Shown here: piece after piece, positions 1-6,801 of the stretch | Layout: every line of letters begins with the position of its first letter | How positions within the stretch are numbered: the stretch's first letter is position 1 | Assembly (NCBI GenBank): GCA_002496355.1 | Contig: DAJP01000012.1 | Span: forward strand, 1 to 8,180 | Length of the DNA stretch: 8,180 nt | Direction of reading: 5' to 3' | Origin: Euryarchaeota archaeon UBA346 | GTDB taxonomy: Archaea; Thermoplasmatota; E2; DHVEG-1 | Translations under genes and position numbers: made by a program | The notes under the pieces: model-generated | Seen by the model: only the letters and a program-made list of their open reading frames with translations | Told to the model about the DNA's origin: nothing | Database searches by the model: none

Positions 1-939
1 ATGGACCTGGAAAACTGGGAGAATTTGAAATTCCCAAAAGAGTTTGCAAAAAACCAGCTCCGGATAATGGACGCGTTCAAAAGCATGGGTATTGTGATCA
101 CCGCAACCTGTACACCGTATCTTGCCGGAAACCTCCCTCGGTTCCGTGAGCATATCGCCTGGTCAGAGTCATCAGCGATCTCATTTTCAAACTCAGTTAT
201 CGGTGCTCGAACCAACAGGGAAGGTGGACCCTCAGCACTTGCCGCGGCTATCCTTGGAAAAACACCCAACTACGGGTTCCATCTCTGGGAGAACAGACAA
301 CCAACCATCAGAGTAAAAATAGAAACTGAACTTACCTTTGATGCGGATTTTGGTGCCCTTGGTTACCATGTCGGTAAACAAATCAAAAACAAGATCCCAT
401 ATTTCACTGGCATCAAAAACGCAGACACTGATCAACTGAAATCACTTGGTGCAGCCATGGCTGCTTCGGGGGCTGTCGCGCTCTACCACGTCGAAGGGCT
501 CACCCCAGAAGCAGATTTGGTAAAAAAAGACAACCTGGAAACCATCTCAGTCACAAAAAAAGAACTTGACGAGGCATACGCCAAACTGAACACAGGCAAA
601 GAACCTGATATCGTCATCCTTGGTTGCCCCCATGCATCTCTCCGAGAGATTTCCGCGGTCGCGGATAAACTCAAAGGAAAGAAGCTTCGCAAACCAGTCT
701 GGGTGTGCACCTCCCGGATGATGAAAGAAGCAGCAGAACGGATGGGGTACTCTGAGATCATTGAAAAAGCAGGAGGACATATCGTCGCGGACACCTGCAT
801 GGTCGTCTCACCCATCGAAGACATGGGATACAAAACCACGGGGGTCAATTCGGGGAAAGCAGGAAACTATCTGCCAGGGTTCTGTAAACAGAACGTGTGT
901 TTTGCAAACCTCAATACGTTACTGGAGGCAGTATTATGA
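1..939 (+). CDS. Aconitase-X large (catalytic) subunit, probable phosphomevalonate dehydratase large subunit; 5' end outside window
   Basis: This is the C-terminal 312 residues of an AcnX (DUF521) catalytic subunit. In archaea this family dehydrates (R)-5-phosphomevalonate to trans-anhydromevalonate 5-phosphate in the modified mevalonate pathway, in the cytoplasm. Visible family motifs are TCTPY (Cys37), the SNSVIGARTNREGG stretch at about residues 63-76, GCPHAS (Cys209) and DTCMVVSP (Cys266). These three cysteines fit the iron-sulfur cluster ligands of the family. Full-length members have about 390-400 residues, so some 80-90 N-terminal residues lie upstream and the ATG at position 1 is probably an internal methionine. 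The stop codon overlaps the start of the small-subunit gene (ATGA), as expected for a two-subunit enzyme. The AcnX family is certain. The phosphomevalonate substrate rests on the archaeal context; bacterial relatives act on cis-3-hydroxyproline. Confidence 0.9.
   Translation: MDLENWENLKFPKEFAKNQLRIMDAFKSMGIVITATCTPYLAGNLPRFREHIAWSESSAISFSNSVIGARTNREGGPSALAAAILGKTPNYGFHLWENRQPTIRVKIETELTFDADFGALGYHVGKQIKNKIPYFTGIKNADTDQLKSLGAAMAASGAVALYHVEGLTPEADLVKKDNLETISVTKKELDEAYAKLNTGKEPDIVILGCPHASLREISAVADKLKGKKLRKPVWVCTSRMMKEAAERMGYSEIIEKAGGHIVADTCMVVSPIEDMGYKTTGVNSGKAGNYLPGFCKQNVCFANLNTLLEAVL
924..928 (+). promoter_or_regulatory. Ribosome binding site GGAGG for the aconitase-X small subunit
   Basis: GGAGG lies within the 3' end of the large-subunit gene, 7 nt before the ATG at 936. 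It decides the small-subunit start in favour of 936 (or 939) over the in-frame ATG at 897 and supports translational coupling of the two subunits. Confidence 0.65.
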
Positions 940-1325
940 TGAAAGGACGAACCATCTCACCAGGGAAAGCGAAAGGCATTGCGTTAGTATCAAAAGAACC
1001 AATCGGCTTCTATGGAGGTATTAACATCAAAACCGGTATCGTCATAGAGAAAGGTCACCCGCTTGAGGGAAAGAACGTTAAAGACAAGATCCTTGTCTTT
1101 CCCTGTGGCAAGGGATCCACGGTCGGTTCCTATGTCATCTATGGGTTACAAAAAAACGGTATGGCCCCGAAAGGGATCATCAATAAAGAGACAGAAACCA
1201 TTGTCGCAACCGGCGTCATCCTTGCAGGGATCCCTTGTGTAGATAAGATCGACATCGACCAGATCAAGGATGGAGACACCGTGGTATTGAATGCAGATAA
1301 TGCGACGGTTGAGGTAGCGAAATAA
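936..1325 (+). CDS. Aconitase-X small (swivel) subunit, probable phosphomevalonate dehydratase small subunit
   Basis: This 129-residue protein belongs to the DUF126 swivelling-domain family, the partner of the AcnX large subunit. The two chains together form the active dehydratase. Conserved pieces are the FYGGI segment (residues 25-29), HPLEG (41-45), GKGSTVGSY (58-66) with the family's active-site serine at position 65, and ATGVILAGIPCVD near residues 103-115. An in-frame ATG at 897 would add 13 residues, but 936 is preferred because a GGAGG site (924-928) lies 7 nt upstream and the ATG overlaps the upstream TGA as ATGA. The next codon is also ATG (939), so the true start may be one residue later. 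The gene ends 2 nt before the end of a convergent gene on the other strand. Length and motifs are complete. Confidence 0.9.
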   Translation: MMKGRTISPGKAKGIALVSKEPIGFYGGINIKTGIVIEKGHPLEGKNVKDKILVFPCGKGSTVGSYVIYGLQKNGMAPKGIINKETETIVATGVILAGIPCVDKIDIDQIKDGDTVVLNADNATVEVAK

Positions 1326-1327
1326 AA

Positions 1328-2620
1328 TTACAAGAGTGCACGCATATTCCATGAGACACCAATCCCGTGGATAGGCACCTCATGATCACCCTCATCGTCA
1401 GTCCAGGATATTGTCCCATCAAGCACACAATATCCAATCTTCATCCCTATATATGTAGGGAACTTCCAAATCTGGCTTGTCGCATGGGTAATGGAGATGT
1501 CTCCGCTCAACGAGGTTTTCGTCCCATATAAAAGAGATTGGCTGATGAGATATAATGGATTGATGCTTGGATCTGCCTTGATGCTGAACTCGGAGGGGAG
1601 CCGAACCAAGGGGAATACCTTTTCATCCCGTTGTGTTATTTTCAGATTTACATCCTTCAGCTCTGTAATCGTCTCGCCATCATCAGGGGAGATGAGAAGT
1701 GTTCCAAATGGATCAAGTGAGGATATTGCTCCGGAGATTGCTTGGGGACTGGGAAGATAGTTGGCCGCGTAGATGTTCCAGCCGTTATCCAGGGTTAATG
1801 TGAACCAATCCCAGCCGCCGATGAACAGCTTTCGGATCGCATTGGGCGTCCATGAATGCTCATGGGAACCAGTGCCTTTAACACTATAACTCTCACCATC
1901 GATGATGATCGTCCCAGAGACATCACAACCAAGGAGGACATAATTTGCTACTTCACTATCTGATTTCTCAATCACATGAGACCCAAGAGCCCAGACCGGC
2001 AGTGATTGTGCCGAGAAATCTAAATCAATGACAATCTCATGTGCAGAATCAACATCTGCATTCTGAACATGGACATGCCAGCGTGGATACGCTCCTTCAG
2101 CCCAGCAGTCCTCAAATTCAACCTTGACACCAGGAGTGCCAGCAACAAGGGTTCCTTCCTGCAGAATCCCAAGATGATGTTCCTTGTTGACCATCCCACC
2201 ATAGGTTTCACTGTTGTTCCCAAGGATGCTGACGACTAGAAGGTCAGGTTTGTTGGTCCCGAACAGATCACCACGAGCCATGTGGTTGAAGCTGACCGCG
2301 ACAGCCCAATCTTTAAGCTGACTTGAAGCATCAGTGAACACCACATTGAAATACCACCATTCTCGGGAGGTACGCAGATCGTTGAAATGCACTCCTTCAT
2401 CTTCAGGGGATACATCACGTCGATAGGCGGGAATGAGCGAGGTTGGTGGAGCTGGAACCTGATTTATCGGCAGAGGAGTGACCGTAGTATTATTCTGCCC
2501 AGGTGGATTCGTATGAACATTTGGGAGAATTAAGCTGATATAATCTGCCTTGACCAAAAAAAATGTCGTAGCGACGATGAGTACGACGATGATGATGGTA
2601 TCAATCTTTTTGAATTTCAT
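1328..2620 (-). CDS. Membrane-anchored lipocalin-like protein of the AttH/CrtC superfamily
   Basis: This 430-residue protein starts with a short basic stretch (MKFKK) and one hydrophobic segment at about residues 8-24, followed by a Pro/Thr/Asn-rich linker (about 34-62). This suggests a signal anchor that places the rest outside the membrane. No lipobox cysteine is visible. The body has the hallmarks of the double-lipocalin AttH/CrtC superfamily: REWWYFN at 86-92, a GSHEHSW motif at 251-257 (compare the Gly/Asp/His/Trp motif of the family) and GGWDWFTLTLDNG at 268-280. The superfamily includes carotenoid 1,2-hydratase CrtC, but no carotenoid genes are nearby and most members have no known function. 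A GGTGGAGA ribosome site (2621-2628, complement) immediately precedes the ATG. The gene is convergent with the aconitase-X pair and divergent from the HD gene, so it is probably monocistronic. Possible roles are binding or hydrating a hydrophobic ligand at the cell surface. Confidence 0.75.
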   Translation of the reverse strand: MKFKKIDTIIIVVLIVATTFFLVKADYISLILPNVHTNPPGQNNTTVTPLPINQVPAPPTSLIPAYRRDVSPEDEGVHFNDLRTSREWWYFNVVFTDASSQLKDWAVAVSFNHMARGDLFGTNKPDLLVVSILGNNSETYGGMVNKEHHLGILQEGTLVAGTPGVKVEFEDCWAEGAYPRWHVHVQNADVDSAHEIVIDLDFSAQSLPVWALGSHVIEKSDSEVANYVLLGCDVSGTIIIDGESYSVKGTGSHEHSWTPNAIRKLFIGGWDWFTLTLDNGWNIYAANYLPSPQAISGAISSLDPFGTLLISPDDGETITELKDVNLKITQRDEKVFPLVRLPSEFSIKADPSINPLYLISQSLLYGTKTSLSGDISITHATSQIWKFPTYIGMKIGYCVLDGTISWTDDEGDHEVPIHGIGVSWNMRALL

Positions 2621-2629
2621 TCTCCACCA

Positions 2630-2641
2630 AACGATATCGTT
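2630..2641. promoter_or_regulatory. 12-bp perfect palindrome, candidate operator
   Basis: AACGATATCGTT is a perfect inverted repeat 10-21 nt upstream of the start of the lipocalin-like gene. It lies close to that gene's expected transcription start, downstream of its TATA-like box. A dimeric repressor bound here could block transcription. No second copy was noticed in the window. The palindrome is seen directly; its role is inferred. Confidence 0.3.
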
Positions 2642-2664
2642 ATACTCTGGTTCGGATAGGAGAA

Positions 2665-2672
2665 TATTAATA
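2665..2672 (-). promoter_or_regulatory. TATA-like box for the lipocalin-like gene
   Basis: TATTAATA is centred about 48 nt upstream of the ATG at 2620. With the usual archaeal spacing of about 25 nt to the start site, the transcript would begin near 2643 with a leader of about 22 nt. The element is symmetric, so the direction is assigned from the gene positions. Confidence 0.4.
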
Positions 2673-2712
2673 GTTTTCTTTACAATCAGTACCCATTTCC
2701 TCTACACGCAAA

Positions 2713-2723
2713 TTATTATAATA
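2713..2723 (+). promoter_or_regulatory. TATA-like box for the HD-domain/citrate-cleavage operon
   Basis: TTATTATAATA is centred about 44 nt upstream of the ATG at 2762. A start site near 2743 would give a leader of about 19 nt containing the GGAGG site at 2751-2755. It is the only clear promoter candidate for the three overlapping downstream genes. Confidence 0.45.
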
Positions 2724-2761
2724 CTGTACAATTACCACCCAACTATCCTCGGAGGCATTGA

Positions 2762-3301
2762 ATGATAGAAAAACGCGATATAGAAGCTTGTTTTACAGAA
2801 CTTACTTGGATACTGGATAAAGGTCTCAGAAGCAAGGTCGTGAACGTATGGAAAACCGCTGCTGACCATGGGAAATGGAACCGTCTCCAGGAGATCCCTT
2901 TCACTCTTGTCTTCGAGAATTCTGGGTTGCTTATTGACCATACGAAACGGATAACAGAACTAGTCCGAAATGTCGGTAATACACGGCAGGAGAACCTCAA
3001 CAAAGACTTTCTCATTGCGGGAGCTCTCCTTCATGATGTCGGAAAACTCCTTGAATACGAACGAAAAGATGGGAAAATTCTAAAAAGTGCATATGGAGAG
3101 AAAATACGCCATCCTGCAGCTGGTGCGCGACTTGCTGAAGAATGCGGCCTTCCCAAAGAAGTCATACATATCATCGCAGCACACTCGCATGAAGGTGATA
3201 CGATGAATCGGACACCGGAGGCAATCATCATTCATCATTGTGATTTTATCGATTTTGAGATAAAGAAGAGGTTGCAACAGAAAGGAGAACCGGTCAAATG
3301 A
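2762..3301 (+). CDS. HD-domain metal-dependent phosphohydrolase family protein
   Basis: This 179-residue cytoplasmic protein carries an HD domain. The expected metal-ligand pattern is present: His60 (LLIDHTKR), the LLHDVGK motif with His91-Asp92, His117 (IRHPAAGA), His141/His143 in AAHSHEG, and Asp161 or Asp164 near the C-terminus. Such domains hydrolyse phosphate esters, often of nucleotides; the substrate here cannot be read from sequence. No GGDEF, RelA or other partner domain is present, and about 50 residues precede the first ligand. The start has a strong GGAGG (2751-2755) with 6 nt spacing. The stop overlaps the start of the SucC-like gene as ATGA, so the protein is made together with the citrate-cleavage pair. 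It may tune a nucleotide or CoA-related pool for that enzyme, but this is inference. Confidence 0.8.
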   Translation: MIEKRDIEACFTELTWILDKGLRSKVVNVWKTAADHGKWNRLQEIPFTLVFENSGLLIDHTKRITELVRNVGNTRQENLNKDFLIAGALLHDVGKLLEYERKDGKILKSAYGEKIRHPAAGARLAEECGLPKEVIHIIAAHSHEGDTMNRTPEAIIIHHCDFIDFEIKKRLQQKGEPVK

Positions 3302-4581
3302 AGCTGTACGAATCCGAAGCGAAGAAAGTGTTCGAGAAGATGGGCATCCCTATCCCTAAACAATACGGTGTTATTCGCTCTGCAAAAGAATTGGATGCGC
3401 TACAACTCAAATTCCCTCTGATGTTGAAATCCATGGTGCTCGTCGGTGGCAGAGGAAAAGCGGGTGGTATCAAAAAAGCAAACAACTTAGAAGAAGCACA
3501 CAAAATTTCTGATGTTTTGTTTAAACTTAAAATAAAAGGATTTCCAGTAGATTGCATTCTTCTCGAGGAAGCTGTGGAAGAAACCGGGGCTTGTTACATT
3601 GGAATTACCATGGATCCTGCGACTTTTAACAACGTCATTATCGTCAGTGCTTCTGGTGGAGTAGATATAGAACAAGTCGCATTGAAAAACCCACAAGCTA
3701 TTGTGAGAAAAGAGATTTCGGACAATAATAAAGAAATTTCAAAAACAATAGCACTAGATCTCGCATCATCTTTAAACCAGTCTATGAAAGGAAAAAATGA
3801 ATGTTCAAAAATCCTTGCTGACATCATCTCAAAAGTGTATGCAACCTATCAAAGATTCGACGCGCGCCTCTGTGAAATAAATCCTTTACTCATTACTCCT
3901 AGTGGTGTCGTGGCAGCCGATGCGAAGCTTGTGCTTGATGACAATGCACTCTTCAGACAAGTCGAACTGCTCGAAATGCTTGGCATCACAGAAAAACGAC
4001 ATGATGTGGCGGAACGGACGAAGAATGAACTCCGGGCTCAGTCAGCTGGTTTCCCATACATCGATTTATTACCTCAACCGGTTACGAAAGACCAAGGAAA
4101 ACTCTACGTCGGTCTTATCCCAGGCGGTGCAGGATACGGGATTTTTTCCATTGATGAGGTATCGACAATTGGACATCGTTATTTCCATGACCAGGTGGTC
4201 CCGGTGAACTTCATGGATAGTGGTGGAGGTCCTCCTCAAAACCGTGTTGCTGAGATGTTCCATCTCCTGATGGATTATCCTGTGGTGGACCTCATTGTCA
4301 CCTCACGGTTCGGTGGTATCTCAAGCTGTGATATCTTTATACGTGGGATGATCCAAGCTGTGATAGAACGATATGAAAATGGGAAACGAATGGTACCTAT
4401 CTTTGGTAGAATGGTCGGAACCGATCTACCTAGTGCACGAGCATTCTTGGAAAAAGCAAAAGCAGAGAACCCAGAGGCGTTACAACATGTCACCATCTAT
4501 GTAGGAAACCAGCGAATCATGGCTGATGTCATCCGTGAGGGGATTCAGAAAGCGTTTGAGGTTAAGGGGTGGAAGCCATGA
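3298..4581 (+). CDS. SucC-like ATP-grasp subunit of a probable ATP-dependent citrate-cleaving enzyme (citryl-CoA synthetase large-subunit type)
   Basis: This 427-residue ATP-grasp subunit is of the succinyl-CoA synthetase beta type. It would bind ATP and pass phosphate to a histidine on the partner alpha subunit. Visible motifs are the nucleotide loop GGRGKAGGIK (residues 50-59), CEINPLLIT (192-200) and DAKLVLDDNALFRQ (208-221), followed by the C-terminal Rossmann-like ligase half with GGAGYGIFSIDEV (276-288), FMDSGGGPPQNRV (305-317) and SRFGGISSCD (336-345). These match SucC closely and ATP-citrate lyase beta poorly. At 427 residues it is longer than typical SucC (about 390) and near the large subunit of Hydrogenobacter citryl-CoA synthetase. 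It overlaps both neighbours through ATGA. A GGAG at 3284-3287 precedes the start. The stretch at 3481-3840 is AT-rich relative to the rest. The substrate is inferred from the fused lyase next door; plain succinyl-CoA synthetase is the main alternative. Confidence 0.75.
   Translation: MKLYESEAKKVFEKMGIPIPKQYGVIRSAKELDALQLKFPLMLKSMVLVGGRGKAGGIKKANNLEEAHKISDVLFKLKIKGFPVDCILLEEAVEETGACYIGITMDPATFNNVIIVSASGGVDIEQVALKNPQAIVRKEISDNNKEISKTIALDLASSLNQSMKGKNECSKILADIISKVYATYQRFDARLCEINPLLITPSGVVAADAKLVLDDNALFRQVELLEMLGITEKRHDVAERTKNELRAQSAGFPYIDLLPQPVTKDQGKLYVGLIPGGAGYGIFSIDEVSTIGHRYFHDQVVPVNFMDSGGGPPQNRVAEMFHLLMDYPVVDLIVTSRFGGISSCDIFIRGMIQAVIERYENGKRMVPIFGRMVGTDLPSARAFLEKAKAENPEALQHVTIYVGNQRIMADVIREGIQKAFEVKGWKP
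4566..4572 (+). promoter_or_regulatory. Ribosome binding site GGGGTGG for the SucD::lyase fusion gene
   Basis: This purine-rich site lies in the end of the upstream gene, 5 nt before the ATG at 4578. It favours that ATG over the in-frame GTG at 4569, which sits inside the site itself. Confidence 0.5.
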
Positions 4582-6716
4582 AGTTGGTCCCTCCAGATCA
4601 AGGAATGCTGTACTATATCATCGAGAATAAACGACCGGATCTTGCAAAAAAAATCAAACAATCTGGGATAATAGAAACCGTGGTGGTCGGTCTTGGAGGA
4701 CAAGGGACACGACATGCGGAGCTCATGCAGCAATATGGAACCACGATTACCGCGGGTATCGCACCAGGACGTGGAGGAACAAGGCTCCTGGAGACAATAC
4801 CAGTCTATGATACAATTGCCGAATGCCTCAAAGAACATCCAAATATTGCGGTTGCAAGCGTCTGGCGACATTATTCGACAGCGAAAGATGCGACGATAGA
4901 AGCAATCGAAGCAGATATCCCAATAATCATCCTCATCAGTGAAGGTATCCCCTTGAAAGATGTTCGTGATATCCTTGTCTCTGCCCGCAAACATAAAACA
5001 GTGCTGATTGGTGGGAACACCCCCGGGGTTATTTTTCCACCGGAAGGAATCAAAGCAGGGATGCTCCCGGATGTGTTCTACCCTGAGGAGATTTCTCCAG
5101 ATGTATTTGGTCCAAAAGGCGTCACCATTATTTCTCGAAGTGGAGCCATCTTATACCATCTCTCTGATGCATTAGCAAGCGTCGGTATCGCACAAAACGC
5201 AGTTCTGGGTGTCGGTGGAGACGGCGCAATAGGCTCTACGTTCCGTGACCTCGTTCCTCTTGCAATGGCATACGACAACACTGATCTTGTCGTAGTCGCC
5301 GGTGAAATCGGCGGATGTCAAGAAGAACTCCTCGCTGAAGACATCAAGAAAAACCCCAAGAAATACCCAAAACCACTTGTTGCATTAATTTCTGGGGCAC
5401 ATGCTCCCGAAGGAAAAACCATGGGTCATGCCGGGGCAATCGTCTCCCCCGGGCAAGTCTATGGAACATTCCAATCAAAAAAACAAGCACTAGAAAGCGT
5501 AGGAGTACCGGTCGTGAACAGCCAGTACGATCTTATAACTGAAGTGCAAAAAAGGTTGAAGAAAAAAATCTACTTTGACATGGAGAATTACTATAAAAAA
5601 ATGAAGACAATCTGGGATGCCCCTTCTAAGAAAACCGGCTGGGGAACACTCATTACGAAAGTGATGCCAAACAATCTTTTAATCTCCGGCTACTCGTTAC
5701 AAGACATCGTCGAAAAGAAAGGGTTCATTGAGACGGCATATCTCCTTGTAAAAGGAGAATTCCCTGATAAAAAAACAGCAGAAGAGATGCGAAAAATCGC
5801 TATCGATGCTGCAAAAAGACCAGCTCCAAATGTACACCGATCAAAAAAAGAAGATATCTCAAAAACATTGGTCAAGTATTTTGTTCTTGACGATGAGCTT
5901 GCACAGTATCCTGAGGAAGGAACGAATGGAGCCGTGAAAAAGACCGTCTTCGGCATTGGCAGAACCGCTCGATACCTGAGCGGAATTTTACATACGGAAA
6001 AAGCCCTGGAGAAACTTTCGGGGGATGAACCATTCTCCCATGTGATCTATCGTGCAGTGACAGGCAATACAATGGTGAATGAACAGCATTCTCGCATGAT
6101 CGAGGCGATGATAGTAGCCTGTGTCGACCATGGGGTTACCCCACCGTCTGCCCAAGCGACGCTTATCGCAGCAACTACAAGGGCGCCCTATGAGATAGCG
6201 GTTGCACAGGGAGTAGGCGCGATTACCGATGTGCACGGCGGAGCAGGCGCGAAGGCCGCACAGCTCTTCACCGAATGTATCCTAAAATCAAAAAAGGAAA
6301 ACATCGATGTCGCCCAAGCGACCAGAGAGATTATGAAAAAATACATCGAAGAGGGAAAACGAATCGAAGGTTTAGGACATCGACTTCATACAAAAGACCC
6401 ACGACGGGATGTTCTATGGAATTTTTCGGCTCAGACCGGAATTGCTGGAGAACACGTACAGCTTTCCAAGAAAGTCAGTACTATCTTTGAACAGGTACGA
6501 GGAATGAGTCTTCCTATCAATGTCGATGGTGTCATCGGGGCGATCGTCGCAGATATGGGTCTTGATCCTGCGATGGCGAAAGCGTTCTTCATCTACGGAC
6601 GAATAGCTGGTCTTTCTGCTCATTATTTCGAAGAAATTGCATCACAACCGCGTATGCGTCAGATACACTTTAATGAAGCGTTATACAAAGGAAAAGGACC
6701 AAGAAATATTCAATAA
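4578..6716 (+). CDS. Fusion of SucD-like CoA-ligase alpha domain and citrate synthase/citryl-CoA lyase domain (ATP-citrate-lyase-like)
   Basis: This 712-residue fusion would form citryl-CoA from citrate, ATP and CoA with the upstream subunit, then cleave it to acetyl-CoA and oxaloacetate. Residues about 30-330 are SucD-like: GLGGQGTRHAE for CoA binding, GGNTPGVIFP (about 145-154), SRSGA (186-190), GEIGG with Glu243, and GHAGA with the phosphorylated His284. Residues about 345-712 are citrate-synthase-like: GYSLQDIVEKKGF near 371, DHG with His518, VHGGAG (552-557), GLGHRLHTKDPRR with His601, and NVDG with Asp650. All three catalytic residues are present. NVDG and DHG resemble citryl-CoA lyase rather than citrate synthase (NVDF, DHE). 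Known ATP-citrate lyase subunits of this layout have about 600 residues, so this one is about 100 longer. The ATG overlaps the upstream stop as ATGA. Running in the synthesis direction, or on another hydroxyacyl-CoA, remains possible. Confidence 0.8.
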   Translation: MKLVPPDQGMLYYIIENKRPDLAKKIKQSGIIETVVVGLGGQGTRHAELMQQYGTTITAGIAPGRGGTRLLETIPVYDTIAECLKEHPNIAVASVWRHYSTAKDATIEAIEADIPIIILISEGIPLKDVRDILVSARKHKTVLIGGNTPGVIFPPEGIKAGMLPDVFYPEEISPDVFGPKGVTIISRSGAILYHLSDALASVGIAQNAVLGVGGDGAIGSTFRDLVPLAMAYDNTDLVVVAGEIGGCQEELLAEDIKKNPKKYPKPLVALISGAHAPEGKTMGHAGAIVSPGQVYGTFQSKKQALESVGVPVVNSQYDLITEVQKRLKKKIYFDMENYYKKMKTIWDAPSKKTGWGTLITKVMPNNLLISGYSLQDIVEKKGFIETAYLLVKGEFPDKKTAEEMRKIAIDAAKRPAPNVHRSKKEDISKTLVKYFVLDDELAQYPEEGTNGAVKKTVFGIGRTARYLSGILHTEKALEKLSGDEPFSHVIYRAVTGNTMVNEQHSRMIEAMIVACVDHGVTPPSAQATLIAATTRAPYEIAVAQGVGAITDVHGGAGAKAAQLFTECILKSKKENIDVAQATREIMKKYIEEGKRIEGLGHRLHTKDPRRDVLWNFSAQTGIAGEHVQLSKKVSTIFEQVRGMSLPINVDGVIGAIVADMGLDPAMAKAFFIYGRIAGLSAHYFEEIASQPRMRQIHFNEALYKGKGPRNIQ

Positions 6717-6767
6717 TTGTTTATCAGTGTGATTGATTTCCTTTAGTTTCCTGATGTTTCAAAAGTG

Positions 6768-6775
6768 TTAAATAC
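6768..6775 (+). promoter_or_regulatory. TATA-like box for the radical SAM gene
   Basis: TTAAATAC lies 27-34 nt upstream of the ATG at 6802 in the 85-nt gap after the fusion gene. Typical archaeal spacing puts the transcription start only a few nucleotides before the ATG. The transcript would then be nearly leaderless, although a GGTGA is present at 6794-6798. The rest of the gap is T-rich, with no clear hairpin or long T-tract. Confidence 0.45.
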
Positions 6776-6801
6776 AAAGATATACCATACCAAGGTGACC
6801 T

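Noticed and set aside
1..3. ATG at the left edge as the true start of the aconitase-X large subunit
   Set aside because: The family is about 80-90 residues longer at the N-terminus, and the protein begins in the middle of a conserved region. The gene is cut by the window edge.
897..935. N-terminal extension of the small aconitase-X subunit from ATG 897
   Set aside because: The extra 13 residues are not family-like. A GGAGG site and an ATGA overlap point to 936.
4569..4577. GTG start giving a 715-residue fusion protein
   Set aside because: The GTG lies inside the probable ribosome site, and the ATG at 4578 has correct spacing and the ATGA overlap.
4545..4994. Minus-strand open frame of 149 codons opposite the SucD-like domain
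   Set aside because: It is antisense to well-conserved CoA-binding motifs, has a Cys/Phe/Trp-rich composition typical of a shadow frame, and no promoter or ribosome site was noted.
3298..6716. Ordinary succinyl-CoA synthetase operon
   Set aside because: The alpha subunit is fused in frame, with no stop or frameshift, to a complete citrate-synthase-type domain with all catalytic residues. Succinyl-CoA synthetase has no such domain.
6717..6767. Intrinsic terminator after the fusion gene
   Set aside because: The region is T-rich but has no run of five or more T and no clear hairpin.
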